Below, piece after piece: positions 1 to 12,063 of a stretch of DNA of 64,000 bases. This stretch comes from Sphagnum magellanicum (Eukaryota; Streptophyta; Sphagnopsida; Sphagnales; Sphagnaceae), in the NCBI GenBank assembly GCA_021904315.1, contig CM038918.1:16755349-16819348 (forward strand). Direction: 5' to 3'. Both the position numbers and the translations under genes were made by a program. The notes beneath the pieces were generated by a model. The model was not told the origin of the DNA, searched no databases, and worked only from the letters and a program-made list of their open reading frames with translations. Position 1 is the stretch's first letter. The number at the start of each line of letters is the position of its first letter.

Positions 1-110
1 TGTCGTAAAAGCACAAATACATGGAGGGGCAAAGTTTGTGATGAGCCACCTATTTTCCTTCCTACCTACTTACGTATAAGACCTAGGTTTTACAAGGTAG
101 GTTACCACAA
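1..110 (-). repeat. Dispersed repeat family A, partial copy at window edge
   Basis: Read on the minus strand, this stretch matches the copy near 4,779: a CACCTTGGTAAC-like start, then TTGTAAAACCTAGGTCTTAT and a GTAGGTAGGAA tract. It may be cut by the window edge. Related copies lie near 325, 4,770, 20,045, 20,865 and 23,815. No coding sequence is seen in it. Confidence 0.55.
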
Positions 111-324
111 TGCAGTTCAGTTCAATGGCAACTCATTTGACATTCATCCACAACTAAGTCATAACAGATGATGGTGTGCTAATCGTTGTTGGTGCACTTC
201 GGACCGTTTATAATTCTGGGTAGCCTAACCAATCAGGCAGACTGAACCAATAATTGTTAGTTGACAATCCATCCATTGAAAGCACACTATGACTAAGTTG
301 TGGATGAATTTGAAACTAAGTTTG

Positions 325-870
325 GCATCATGTGTCACCTTGGTAATGAGTAGGTCAAGTAGGTAAGTGGGTAGGTATGTAAGTAGGATTACTAGATGGT
401 TACTAGGTATGTAAATGCTTCAAGATGGTTAGTAATTAATACCAATGTTATTAGGTGCTTATTGAAAAACATGAACAGAACAATTGGAGGTTATGAAGGT
501 GGATTTTAAGATTCACGACCATGGTTTTCGAAACATCAAAGACCTGGTTTTTGATATATAACCCTGGTTCCCAGTTTTTTGTCAAAAATGTTAAATGATT
601 GGGCATTAAAACCGCCAGTTCATTGCTGGTTTTTTAGGGTTTTGGAAGTGACCGGGGACTTGCGGTTCTTTGATTCTGATTCTTTTTCAAAGAAGCTCTG
701 AAATTCTCTGTTTCTGAAATTTAAAAACCAGAACCAGCAGTTCTTCATAAAACTGGTTAGCCTAGCACAAACAAAGGTAACGGCTAGTGAGTTGGTTGGG
801 AGGTTGGTAGGTAGGTAGTGAAAGCACAAACTGAGCTAACCACCGTGGTTAGTTAGTTAGCTAGTGAAAT
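325..870 (+). repeat. Dispersed repeat family A, degenerate copy
   Basis: It starts with a TGTCACCTTGGTAAT motif and a run of GTAGGTA-type words. It ends in a second GGTTGGTAGGTAGG tract and a CACCGTGGTTAGTTAG motif, as in the copy ending near 4,975. The interior has no recognisable coding capacity. Short ORFs across it have no family signature. Confidence 0.45.
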
Positions 871-1044
871 GAAACGTGTGTTTTCCGAATCCACCCACCA
901 TCAAGGAACTTCAGCACTTTTCAAGAAATTCAACCAATCAATCGCTGCCAGCGCATCAAGTTGCGGTTTCAAAACGCACCATGACTGTTGCAATCGTCCT
1001 CCAAAATAAGTTCGCCGGTTTGCTCTCCGCCATACGCCATAAGC

Positions 1045-1087
1045 CACGTGTTCACATGACCGTTCCTTCCGACACGTGCCCCACGTG
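1045..1087 (+). promoter_or_regulatory. Cluster of three G-box/ABRE (CACGTG) motifs upstream of RCI2
   Basis: CACGTG occurs at 1045-1050, 1073-1078 and 1082-1087. The middle one sits in GACACGTGCC, a strong ABRE-type context. A GTCGG (CCGAC reversed, the DRE/CRT core) lies at 1358-1362. The block is 570-610 bp upstream of the RCI2 start, in a segment clearly richer in GC and CpG than its surroundings. RCI2 genes are known to respond to cold, salt and ABA, so ABRE/DRE control is a reasonable inference. Binding is not shown. Confidence 0.6.
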
Positions 1088-1654
1088 AGTCTCCCTGGCC
1101 GTCCAATCAGGGCGCCGAGATGTATCGTCATTCCGTCGCTTTCAACTGCGGAGCCATCGAAAGCGAATCTTCGGAATGATACGAACTTCGCGTTCTCATC
1201 CGTCAGATGTGTCTCAGAGAAGCCCTCGACCGTCGATGTCCTGCCTTCCTCCGGAAACGAACAAAAGCAGCCTCGGGAACGGACGGAGTCAGTCCTGCGG
1301 CTCTGTCTGTCTCGCGTCATTGGAACCGTTCGATGGTCAGATCACACATACTTGGCCGTCGGATGGGATTCCCAGCTCCGGTGGAGCCCATGTAAATACT
1401 GGCCGTCGCCATAACCTCGGTTTTGTTGTTGAAGGTTCACTCGATCTTCTGAACTGCGTATCCGTCTCCATCTCTCGCGTGCGTTTGCTTATCAGGAAGT
1501 GATTGTGAGGAAGTTCCATAGTTTTGAGATTTGTGTCTGTGTTTTTTGCAGTTGACGGGATTTTTCAGGCTTTCTGTAAAGCTTTAATTTGAGAGTTCTC
1601 GACATCTAACGTCAGTGTTGTTTGCATTTCCTTTGAGAGAGATATCCTTTCACA

Positions 1655-2127
1655 ATGGGGAAGGGAAGATCCGGAGCGACTTTCTGCGAGGTCCTGATCG
1701 CCATCCTCTTGCCGCCTCTGGGCGTGTTCTTCAAGTATGGTTGCGGGGTAAGATCTATATTTTTTCTTTGTTTTCTTGAACCAACTGTGGTTGATGTTCT
1801 TGTGGCAGTAGAAGTGCCTCATGTGCCCTTCGTTTCTTTTGAAAAACTCTTCCACGTTTTCTCTGTCTCTGTCTGAAATGCATGCATTGGGTATATTACT
1901 GTCTGGAGAGATCGGTTTGCATCATTGTTTGCTGTTCTGAAGATATCCGGATATAATAGTATTGAGTCTCAGGATGGTGTGTTCGTCTTATTGACCATAT
2001 TGTTTGGTTTTTTGCAACTGGATTTGGATTGTTTTGATTTCAGCTGGAGTTTTGGGTATGCGTCCTCCTGACGCTCATTCTTTACGTTCCCGGCCTGTTG
2101 TTCGCTCTCTATGTGATCGTGGCATAG
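1655..2127 (+). CDS. RCI2: PMP3/RCI2 family small hydrophobic membrane protein (low-temperature and salt responsive)
   Basis: Two exons, 1655-1747 and 2044-2127, with a GT-AG intron in phase 0, encode 58 residues, close to the usual family length. Exon 1 reads MGKGRSGATF, then a hydrophobic helix with the family signature LLPPLGVFFKYGC. Exon 2 gives LEFWVCVLLTLILYVPG and a second helix ending YVIVA. The protein has two membrane segments and very short tails. PMP3/RCI2 peptides sit in the plasma membrane and help maintain membrane potential and ion balance under cold and salt. The start codon is the first ATG before the signature. The intron has a GGGTAAG donor and a TTGATTTCAG acceptor. Upstream CACGTG boxes suggest ABA or stress control. 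No other family fits. Confidence 0.95.
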
Positions 2128-2585
2128 GGGACGAGGGGCCGGGACCCCTCCTAGCCTCGCCTCCTCCGCATGGACAGGGTGATCAGTGCAAGAAGTTTTA
2201 AATAACAGCAAAAGTAGTGAAACCCAAAACCTTCTCTTACCAGGAGTAAGGCGGCAAGGGTGTGAAAGACAACGGCTGGAGCAAGATCAAGTCAATGAAG
2301 GATATAATTGTCTGGTTTCGCAAACTCGGGTGAGGTGTGCGTTTGTTTTTCATAATGTTGTACCAGAAAAAATTTCTTCACACCTTATGTACAAGCGATG
2401 TCCGTCTTGTGCAAAGTTGGATGTGAAGGCTTAGCTTAGCTTAGCGGCTAGCTGCAGGATGATCTGATTCTCATGTGTAGGAAGAACAAGACTGTTGCGT
2501 GCATAATTTAGGGCTCAGTTTTGCGTACTGCTTTGTGCCTGAAAAAAAAAACACAGAACCTTTGTAAGTTCCATTGTAATCTTAC

Positions 2586-2591
2586 AATAAA
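2586..2591 (+). terminator. Possible poly(A) signal of RCI2
   Basis: An AATAAA hexamer lies about 460 bp after the RCI2 stop and just before a minisatellite. Position and sequence fit a poly(A) signal, but AATAAA is common in this AT-rich DNA. Confidence 0.3.
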
Positions 2592-2622
2592 ACCCACAAA
2601 AATATAACCCAAACATGGATGT

Positions 2623-3008
2623 GATTCCGAGCGAGAAACGTTCAAACAGAATTTGTTTTGACTGATTATTCCGAGCGAGAAATATTCAAACCAAAGTTGT
2701 TTTGATTGATCCCGAGCGAGAGAAACGTTCAAACCAAAGTTATTTTGATTGATTCCAAGCGAGAGAAACGTTCAAACCAAAATTATTTTGATTGATTCCA
2801 AGCGAGAAACGTTCAAACCAAAGTTATTTTGATTGATTGCGTGTGGGAGAACTGTTTTGATTGATTCCGAGCGAGAAACGTACAAACCCAAAATTGCTTT
2901 GAATGATTCCGAGCGACAAGTGTGCCAAAAATTTTTTTTTGTATGATTGCGAGTAGGAACCGCTCAAACCCAAAACAGTGATTGATTGCTAGCGACAGAA
3001 ACATTCAA
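2623..3008 (+). repeat. Minisatellite, about 43-bp unit, about 10 copies
   Basis: The core GATTCCGAGCGAGAAACGTT followed by CAAACCAAAGTTATTTTGATT recurs with starts near 2628, 2671, 2712, 2755, 2798, 2838, 2867, 2909, 2948 and 2989. Spacing is 39-43 bp except for one short unit of about 29 bp. Units differ by scattered substitutions, so the array is not new. It lies in or just after the RCI2 3' untranslated region. ORFs on the minus strand across it are by-products of the repeat. Confidence 0.9.
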
Positions 3009-4769
3009 AGTTTTCTTCAGAGAGAAAGAGTACAAAAACACTGTCTGCTTCGTTTTCCCCTGACTGCCCTTTTGCCCAACCTGATATGCCCAAGTGTCTT
3101 GTGATGACCAGACCGTTGCCCGGACACAAATTTACAGTAGAATGCATATTATTCCCCTTGTGTAGTGTGTAATACACGGCCAAGGCGTTCATAACGAGAC
3201 CCAAAATTTGTGTCTGGGCATCATCCGTCTTTTTTCATAAAAGGATCATGGATTGGGGCCACGGGCAGACAAGGAAAAAAAAAAAAACAGACAGATTGGG
3301 CCAAGTGAAGTTGTTGTAGCATCAGTAACTTACTATGTAAGACATAGAACAGTGTACTGTAACAACTAGTAACATGGCACGTTTAGGTTTAGCATGTCAG
3401 TGTTGTTAAATGATTATTTTAGATTTTTCATTTTTATATTTTTCCTTCCCCCAAAAAAATTGTTTCCTTGAATTTTTGAACATTTGAACACGTCTCAAAA
3501 ATATAATATTCCTAATTAGTGTTTTCCTAATTAGTTCTTTCTTACTTTTCTTTAATGGAGTCTAATGTTGGGGTATTGGACTCCACACAAAAAATGCACT
3601 TGCACTTGGATGGGGTACACAAAAGGGACGGTTGCAGAGGTAATGGCTATCTACCCACCTAGTAGTTCCTTATTTTCCTACCTATCTACCTATGTTAACC
3701 TATACTACCTGTGATTAAACTCAGGACTGACTTACCATTTAGGCCCTTTTTAAAGCCTAATTAATTGTACTGGATGGATTAGTATTATTAATATTATTAA
3801 TATTATTTATTAATAGGTACATAAGTAATGAGGCCTCTTCACCTGTGATGTGTCAGTTCTGGGCCATTGCAACTGACATGGTACCAGAAGAAGGGTGCAG
3901 GCCTTCTGCATCCACTGCAGAGTGTTGTTCATAGTTCCCTTATTATAAAAAAACAAATGGAGTGTCCTTCTCTCCATGCTCTGTGCAGCAGGCTTTTGGG
4001 GTGTTGATTGTTGAGAGTACCAAATCAAGAACTGTCCTTTTGGCAATTAAATATGAAAGGAAAAATAAATTAAAATAATTGTTTGGTAATCCTTTGACAT
4101 GTGAAACTAGTTTTTGTTTACTTGTCAAAAAATGTTTAACTAAGGGATGATCAGAGTCTAGAGATGATAATTGAATTTGAAATAATGTGAATTTTTTGAA
4201 TTTCAAATTGAAAATAATCTTACATTTCAGATGATTCTAGCACTTCCTTTAAGAGGCCTGGCCAACAAGTGAACTGGTACATGTCTCAGGAGTCAGACGC
4301 AAGAGCATCTCCAGCGGTGATCAGTATGTGATCATGCACAGTACAATTGGTTGAAGAAAAGTGCAAATAAGCCGGTTTGGCTCAGGAAAATGGTTTTAGT
4401 TAAGAATAGTTGTACAGTTTGCGGTGGCTGCTAAAAGGCAGAGCCATCCCCAGTGTACTGCAGAAAAGAGTGTAATAAATATGATCTGACAGTCTCTTCG
4501 TGTTTTTTACTGGCTCATCATAACGTTTGGTGGACGCTGCTCTCCGAGTTTCAGTTCTATGGGTGGGGTTGCGGAAAAAGTAAATAACTAAACTTGGATG
4601 TCATAGATATTTTGCAGGGTCACATACTGAGCACCTCTGGAGACGTCTAACGTACATCACTCATTTCACTCATTTTGTTTCAGAAAACACGTAAAACCCT
4701 GTGTCTGTAATCAAATAAATGATGGCAGAACCAGCACACCATCTACTGAAGGCCGGCTATCCAGTTAAC
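3009..4769. other. Intergenic, no gene recognised
   Basis: This is AT-rich sequence with homopolymer runs, a TAC/CTAC-rich patch near 3,650-3,710 and a (TATTAA)n-like patch near 3,785-3,815. No ORF shows a domain. I see no RNA gene. Confidence 0.5.
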
Positions 4770-5060
4770 ATCTGGTTTCACCTTGGTAACCTATTTTGTA
4801 AGACTAGGTCTTATGTATAAGTAGATAGGTAGGAAAATAGGTAACTACTAGGTAAGTAGATGGTTTATGCATAGGTGAAGGCTGTTTTTACTACCTACCT
4901 ACTAACAACCTGCTTTTGGGTTGTTAATAGGTTGGTAGGAAGAAAAAAAGCAACCGAGCTAATGCCCATGGTTAGCGAGACAACTGGAACCTAACAGAAA
5001 AGTGTTTCCAGATCACTTATCATTCATCCTTCATGGTGCATTGGTGGGTCCTGGTTCACT
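4770..5060 (+). repeat. Dispersed repeat family A, best copy, with a GGTGCATTGGTGGG tail
   Basis: It starts TTTCACCTTGGTAACC, continues TTGTAAGACTAGGTCTTATG and GTAGATAGGTAGGAAAATAGG-like words, and ends near a CATGGTGCATTGGTGGG motif. The tail motif recurs with variation near 13,925 and 21,115. No coding capacity, so it is probably non-autonomous. The copy boundaries are estimates. Confidence 0.6.
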
Positions 5061-5448
5061 GTGGCCCCTAGTATAACATTCTCCTAAAGAGGATGCTAAC
5101 TCTAACAATTCCTTGGGACGTATAACTTAAGGGAATCCTCCAAAAAAGAGCTTGAGGGGATGGCACATGAACATCATCATGCCATCCCCTCAAGTTCATG
5201 AACATTGAAGCCCATGAAATTCATTCAAGGGTAGCATTAATAACCCCCTAATGAACTTCATGGGCCTCAAGGTGGCTGGGTGCCCTAACTTAAGTGTATC
5301 CTCAAAATAACTTAGCAGGCCCCTGTTTAAAAAAGTATGGCATATCTTTTGGGTTTCATTCCATTTTTCTCATCCTTCCAAATGTCTTGTTTGCCAATTT
5401 TTTAAGATTTAAATTGATACTAGTGTGAACCCGGTGCATAATGCACCC

Positions 5449-5451
<3 letters not shown>

Positions 5452-5483
<32 letters not shown>
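5452..5483 (+). repeat. Poly-C tract, 32 bases
   Basis: An uninterrupted run of C lies inside the Helitron-like element next to its 3' hairpin. Its length may be partly an assembly or polymerase-slippage artefact. Confidence 0.9.
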
Positions 5484-5486
<3 letters not shown>

Positions 5487-5544
5487 CGTTATTTACTTCG
5501 GACCGGAAGCAACCTCTCCCCGGAGCTGCTGGCTAGACGTCATC

Positions 5545-5725
5545 CAAAAAAAAAAAGATAAAAAAAGAAGCAAATACGTAGCCTTAGATTTTTCCGAAAA
5601 AACAAATCCAAAAAAAAAGATAAAAAAAGAAGCAAATACGTAGCTTTAGATTTTTCTGCCCATTTCTTATTTTTTATTTTTTAATCCAAAAAAAAAGATA
5701 AAAAAAGAAGCAAATACGTAGCAGA
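5545..5725 (+). repeat. Three copies of an A-rich unit inside the Helitron
   Basis: A unit reading AAAAAAGATAAAAAAAGAAG then CAAATACGTAGC occurs near 5547, 5609 and 5689. The first two copies also share a TTAGATTTTTC tail. It probably arose by internal duplication of the element. Confidence 0.85.
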
Positions 5726-5896
5726 ATCGGTCTCTGTGGCTCATTTCTGGGGGGTTGCAGAATCGGCATCGCAGAGACCGTTAAGGGGTCGGAACGCCCT
5801 GTGTCAAACGGACGGACGGACAGAAACATAAAAAAATGATTATGCAGCAGAACGTCACGTCACAGACGGGAAGACCAAGTGAATTTATATATAAGA

Positions 5897-8800
5897 TGCA
5901 GATGACTATTTTCATTGAGGCTCTTGTAACTGTTTTCTCTTGTTGCAGAGTCCAAGGATAGATAGCAACTAGTTTGGGTGGTTTAGGGTATAAGCTCATT
6001 GCTAGGACGTGTTTGGTGGACTTAGCACTGTCATTGGAAACACTCCTAAAATTATGTACATCAATACATTTGGAAAAAAACATTAAACTAATGCCATGCT
6101 TGTCTGTGTGTCTATGCTGATAATTAGAATTAGTAGCAATCACTTGGGTGGTATGGCAAGCACAGAAAAAGCATGCAACATTTGCGAGGGGTGTTGTAGT
6201 AATGGTGAAAGTCATGTTTTGTCTTTCTCCCGTTTTGAGAGGGCATAGATTGTCACCTTCAACCAATGTTGATAGCCATGAAATCCTTTGTTTCATTAAT
6301 GTACAGCCTTGTAAAGCCTTATACTTCACTTGCTAGTAACACATCTTCAACAAATTCAATTCTATAAAATGGACATTGAGTATTTTCTCTGCTGTTCTAT
6401 AATCCAATTAGGTTTAAAAGCACTACTTGAACATGGATCTTGAGCACCACATGGGGTGTCTAATTTTGGGCAATGCAAGAAGACTATGGTTGTTTCAGGT
6501 TCATGTGTACAAAGTAATCAATTATCTCAAAATGCAATTCCTGGTGGAGATAAGTACAATTTCTTAGGGTCATTATGCAAAAAAAATTGAGTTCATATGG
6601 GTGGGAACCTTCTTAGAGATTTGTCACCAGACCACAGATGTGCATTGGATCACCTCCATTTTCAGCAAATGAATTACAAGCCCATCATTACTTGCAAACT
6701 ATGTACTGGTTATCTCCCTATGTGAGAAGCTGTAAACATGTAACTAATTGAATAATATCGAAAAAGCCGAAAAGATGTTGATCATAGAATAAAACATCAC
6801 ATTGAGGACTTTCCAATATTTTAATAGGCCGGTTTTATGAACTTGCGATTGTGCTACAAAGTTCAAAATTTTTGGAGAGTAATCTTGAGGTTGTATTATA
6901 TCAGTCTCCCTCCAGATTACTAGCATGTTCATGTATCAATTTTATGAGCTTGGTTCAAGTCAAGCTTGACAATTTTGAATGTTGTCGAGTGAAGGGTTGT
7001 TAAGGAGCCCAAGAAGGAGATGACAATGATGGACAAGGTTTGAAAACAAGGATGCAAACTGTAGGAAGACATAAATTCTAAACAAATATTTGATGCTTTC
7101 ATATAACTCAAAAGTTAAAGATCCATGAATTAATTTTTCACTTCAATTTTTTTTAATTCACACACATGCATGTTTTAGGATCAATTGGAAACTTCGTAGT
7201 GCTCAAAATCACACACAAATTTTCGGTTGATGGGTGAAGTTTGGCCCATGAGATTGCATAATCCCAATATTAGAAGGTAGTGGTGTCTACATTCATTGTT
7301 GTTAATTTTGTTTTCATTATTTATAATAAGTGCACATCAGAGTAGAAATTTTGTCATTTGTGTTTTGTTTAGGTTATGTGAAGTGGAACAATTACTGTAC
7401 AATTATTTGAAACTCTTAGAACAAGGAGCCCATAAAGTAGGCATTGGAGGAAGTAGAGGGTGTGGCAGTATAATCAGTAAACTGGGGATGGGTGTAGTGT
7501 TTTAACTCATTGGCAATGAGTGAAGAGGGTGGTGGGGTATGTTAACCCTAATACAGTCTTTGATCTACCCACATAAATATGTAACAATGAAAAATTGATC
7601 ACCATATGAAACACACATCAACATTTGCAGTCATGCAACATCAATAAGGTTGGAATTTGTGTACATGATCCTTATGTGGAATACCCAAAACCTGCATACA
7701 AAAGGTAACATGAATTCAAAGGATCCTCCAGAATGTAGAGGGGTAAATAAAGTTTAGAAGTTCTTTCCAAATGACTTAGTGTTTGATCCTAATATGAAAC
7801 TTGCAACCTATGATTGTTACAGGATGGTTGGCAAGGAGCCTAGGGTGTGCCACCTCTTGTATCACTTATCAGGAAACTACTGTCATAAAAAAAAAGGGAA
7901 TATTTTTTGCAATATGCACAACCCCATTGTTGGACATACATAGATTAATGTATATTCTTGGAACATTCATTGAAATAGAATGATTTTGCTTCAAATATTG
8001 CTTCTTCTTCAAAATCCTTACTGACACCTAAGTTCCATTGATTCTATGGACCACAAGGGATTAGTCACTCATTTCAATTTCCTTTCTAGGAGTCAACAAG
8101 TTGTTTCATGTGTAATGGTAGTTCACACCCAACAACAAAATCCCCACATAGATTAACTCTATGGTTTAGTCTTTGAGACTGGACAAAGATTTAGGGCAGG
8201 ATCAGCGAGTACAATCAATTCTACTCCCTAGTATTCTAGGTCCCAAAACCTCTGAAACTCTCACAATGTAGTAGGTATTCTTTTCAAAATAAAACACATT
8301 CTACATTTAGTTCAAAATCCCCAAAAACATCAAACATGAGCTGTCACACAACCATTCCAAAAATCCTAGACACTCTCATCCTCTCCCTTGTGTTCGTCCC
8401 TAAAGAAACACATCAAAACACCTTTAGACCTTTTTCTTGACATTCTGAACACAACGGAAGTTCAATCATTAGGATTCTTCTACTCTAGTAGTTCTAATCA
8501 AGTTCTATTTTTATCTATTTACAACACCCAAAAAAATCCAAATCCAACACAAACTTTCCAGTTCCCTAGAAAGTCTTATCAACTTAGCTTTTCTTCATCA
8601 CCAAAAAGTCTGCGTTCACTTCATCAGCCTGCATCAAATATACTCCTCATCACTTCATCTCCTTGCTTCCCCAAAATCATCTTGCCAATCTCCTTGTAGA
8701 AACATGATCCATAAAGCTCATGAAAAGTTTTCATTGAGCAGCTGAGATTGCGTTCCATTTCACAAACTATCTCACCAAGTTCCTTTTGTCATAACCAGCA

Positions 8801-10439
8801 AAGCAACAAAACACACCAAAAACATAAACACATTATTGTTGTTGAAGCACCGCATCGCTAGCAGTTCAACCATTAGTTTAAATTAGGTTTTGCGCCTTCA
8901 TCCACAAAAAACATCTAACACTGTTTTTAGGTTACACTACCTTTAGAATAGAGAAGAGGCCTTCTAATATTCAATACCTTTAATGGTCAATCCTTGTTTA
9001 AAGTTTTTCTGGAAACTACTACATTTCACACCATTAAGCCCTTGTGCCTCCTAACTTCTATGGTCTCAAACCTTCATCTAATTGGATCCAATAGTGCATC
9101 CAAAAGGGGAAAGACTTTGAAACATTGGAAGGCATGTAGCTAGAGAGATGTGAAAGCCTGCTTGCTTGCATGGTTTCTTGCAAATCAATTGTAGGACTCA
9201 AGAAACTTAGGTATAGTAATAACTTAAAATGTTTTTATGCTTGTATTGGACCTGTAAATTCAATGAAAGTAAAAATTTATGTATTTTTTGAATAGTTTGA
9301 GAAAGTAAGAAATGGCAATTTTGCATTTTGTTTTCATGTTGTTGAATGAGTAAAGATTGAAGATATAATGCATTGTGGGTCAATCATACATTGACAAACA
9401 AATAACATATGTATTTGAAAGACAAAATAAGAATGATCATTTAATGAAAATTATACATTGTATATCTAGCAAATTCAAAGACAATTTTTTAATTGAAGTA
9501 TTGAAAGTTTAATTCAATAACACTAATAGACAAATTGATTGTTGTAGGAATGGAAAAAACTTGGTTTACAAAAAAGGAGTAGCTGTTTGTAATGATGTGT
9601 TGTCAAGGTAAGTAAACAACACAAAATGGGGTCATTCAACAATCACATTATGAACATGAATATGAAGAGTTTCCTTTGCAATTGTTGTTTTTTGTTTGTT
9701 TGACCACTTGTTATCATAAACAATTGAATTTTTATTTTTGGTTTATGTTTGCTTGAAAATGTAACATAAATACCAGAAAAAGATTATATATATGGTTATG
9801 GAAATAGTTTTTGGAAAGTGTCATTTTTCATCAATTGTAAGAGCGTCAATGTTTTTTTTTCAGGTAATGTGATATTTAACTATTCAACTCCCTAATTTTT
9901 GTTTGTCTTTTTTTAGTTTTCTTCATTTGCCAATATTCAAAGTTTCCACTCAATAGCTTTCTTGATCAATGAATACCATGCCACATTAAACATTGCTAAC
10001 TTTATAAAAAAATAATAATTTCCATTTATTTATTTCCTTATCTATTTGTTTCTAAAAAAAAGGAGGCATCTTTATTAATGATGTCAACTTTTCATGTTCA
10101 ACTTGACTAAATGTCTCATTTGATTAAAAACCATTGGCCATTTTGATTAAGCTTGTTCAATTTATTGAATGTATTTATCAAATAGGTTATCGTAGTCAAG
10201 TTGATTGATAAAAAACTACACATGTCATTCAAGTTTCAAGTCTCCAATCAAAATGTACATGTCCATTACTAAAATTGATTAGTCAATCGACTTGAATAAC
10301 TTAAAAACCATGATTTGTTACAGTGAATTACCAACCCACCATGAAATAAGTGGGCACTTGACCTAGAGTGGTGTGTGTAGAAGAGCTACAAAAGAGCACC
10401 GTGCTTTATGTTTTGGAACTAATGAAAGAAGGCATGGGC
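5897..10439. other. Long AT-rich intergenic stretch
   Basis: I see no gene with a recognisable domain. The 182-residue minus-strand ORF at 5781-6329 overlaps the Helitron end and shows no family signature. The 103-residue plus ORF at 8388-8699 is a low-complexity Ser/Pro/Leu reading. The DNA looks like old, unrecognisable repeats. Confidence 0.5.
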
Positions 10440-11210
10440 TAGGGTGGTAAACCTACCATAAGAAAGGTTACTTGCAAGTCTCTAACAATTTCTTATGGAA
10501 CAAGGCAACCCAACCCATGGTTCAAGGTTTTTCAAAAGAAAGGGCATTGAAATTGTATTTGCTAGGATGGATATCAATAACCAATATTTGGGTAGTTGTA
10601 GAAGGTAAATTTTCCACCACAAATGAAGTGTTAGAAGTGTTTTTTTTTTCTAGGGAAGAGGCAACATGATATACTAGGATAATCACCAAATTGGAAGAGA
10701 GGTGGGGAAATCCCAGATGGGTGAAATTATATTCAGTTGGGATCCAATTTAGAACTTTATTTCTTTCAATTAAAGAAATTGATGAGGAAAGGGTCCCCAT
10801 AGGTGGGCAGGGGAGGTAGCTCAAGTCAGAGTGTTGGAAATAACCAAAGGTCCAAAGAAGATGCATTTTTTTCTTTTTTATGGTCGGGTTGGTGCTTTGG
10901 ATTTCTCCTTGCAACATATTCCTATAAGGGAGGGGAGCAACTCCTATATTATAATATTGCAAAAGGGAAGAACATGTTGAGGATGGCGAAACCTAAAGCC
11001 AATATTGTGGAAAAGAGGTGGACAAAACTTTTGCCATCCAATTACAAACTGAGATAGGCCAATACTTGGAGTAACAATGCAACAAGAAAAAGGCAAGATT
11101 CATGTGGGTTGTGTGGAATTAAATGGTGGCAATGAACAAGTGGAAAGCTAGAATGAATGTGTTGATCAACCAAACATATTAAGAATATTCAAGTGGATTA
11201 GTTGATAAAT
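10440..11210 (+). pseudogene. Decayed protein-coding region, family not recognised
   Basis: One frame from about 10,472 reads SNNFLWNKATQPMVQGFSKE and, after one stop (TGA at 10670), KLEERWGNPRWVKLY and FRTLFLSIKEIDEERVP. A frameshift near 10,800 then continues EVAQVRVLEITKGPKK. Charged, non-repetitive composition kept across a stop and a shift suggests a former coding sequence, perhaps a transposon protein. I cannot name the family. No intact gene remains. Confidence 0.4.
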
Positions 11211-12063
11211 CTTTAGATTTCTTATTTGAAAGGATATGTGTCTTTGGAACATATAAATGGAGCTTGGGGGTGAAGCACAAAGTGTGTCTTCTATGGATGA
11301 ACAAAGAGTTCCTCACAATAATAAAACATTGATTTTTTTTTGTTGTAAATGTGCCATTAGTTTTCCATTGTATTTCTTTCTTGGAAATGAAATTGCTTGA
11401 TGTACACTAAAAGATACAAATCCTTCATAGGACTAGTAATGTTGATAGGAAAACCATTGCACTATTTGCTCATTCATGGGAGCTCTTGCAAAATCCAATT
11501 GATTTAACAACATTTTGACTGCATTTGCATGTTCTATTATAGTGGCATCTTTAGTCATTCTAAGTGCATATAATTCTTTTGACAAATATATTTCTATTGT
11601 TATGTTTTTAGTTGCATATCACCCTTGCAGGATATTTTAAGCTTTTTTTGATGTTTTAGCTTGGAGAGATATGTTGTAATGTTGAATATTTTTCATTAAG
11701 AAGGATGCTAGCTCTTGCTTGACCATCCTTCTTTTCATGTGCTATCTATCTAGTACCAAGAGTAGAAGGTTTCAATTCAATTCCATCTACCACATTCCAA
11801 AGATCCTTGTCTAACACCATTTTCATTCGAACTTTCCATGTGTGAAAGTTAGTTCATCAAATTTTCTAGAATTCCCCGAGATTCCATCGAAGCCATTTTT
11901 TCTTCTATTTATGTATTTTCTATGATGTTTGTGTATTTTCTACCAATAGTTGGAGTAAACAATGCAACAAGAAAGAGGTAGTGTTCATATGGGTTGTGTG
12001 AAAACTAAGTGGTGATAAGGAACAAGTGGAGAGCTAAAGTGAATGTGTCAATTAGCCAAACTT
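11057..12063 (+). repeat. Direct repeat of about 120 bp, copies 885 bp apart
   Basis: The copies at about 11057-11175 and 11942-12063 share TTGGAGTAACAATGCAACAA-like, CATATGGGTTGTGTG-like and GGAACAAGTGGAGAGCTA-like words in the same order. They could be terminal repeats of a small element or an internal duplication. The first copy overlaps the tail of the decayed coding region before it. Confidence 0.6.

Larger units (their letters stand above)
5420..5896 (-). mobile_element. Non-autonomous Helitron-like element, 477 bp
   Basis: Read on the minus strand, the element starts TCTTATATATAAATTCACTT and ends with a short hairpin (GGTGCAT/ATGCACC arms, 5433-5447), about 9 bases, then CTAG. The bases flanking it are A at 5419 and T at 5897, so it sits in an AT dinucleotide with no target duplication. 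TC start, CTRR end, subterminal hairpin and AT target are the Helitron hallmarks. No Rep/helicase is encoded. The interior has a 32-C run and three copies of an A-rich unit. A second element with the same two ends lies at 53004-53165. Confidence 0.8.

Noticed and set aside
5781-6329. 182-residue minus-strand ORF
   Set aside because: It starts outside and ends inside the Helitron-like element and shows no domain, conserved motif or codon pattern.
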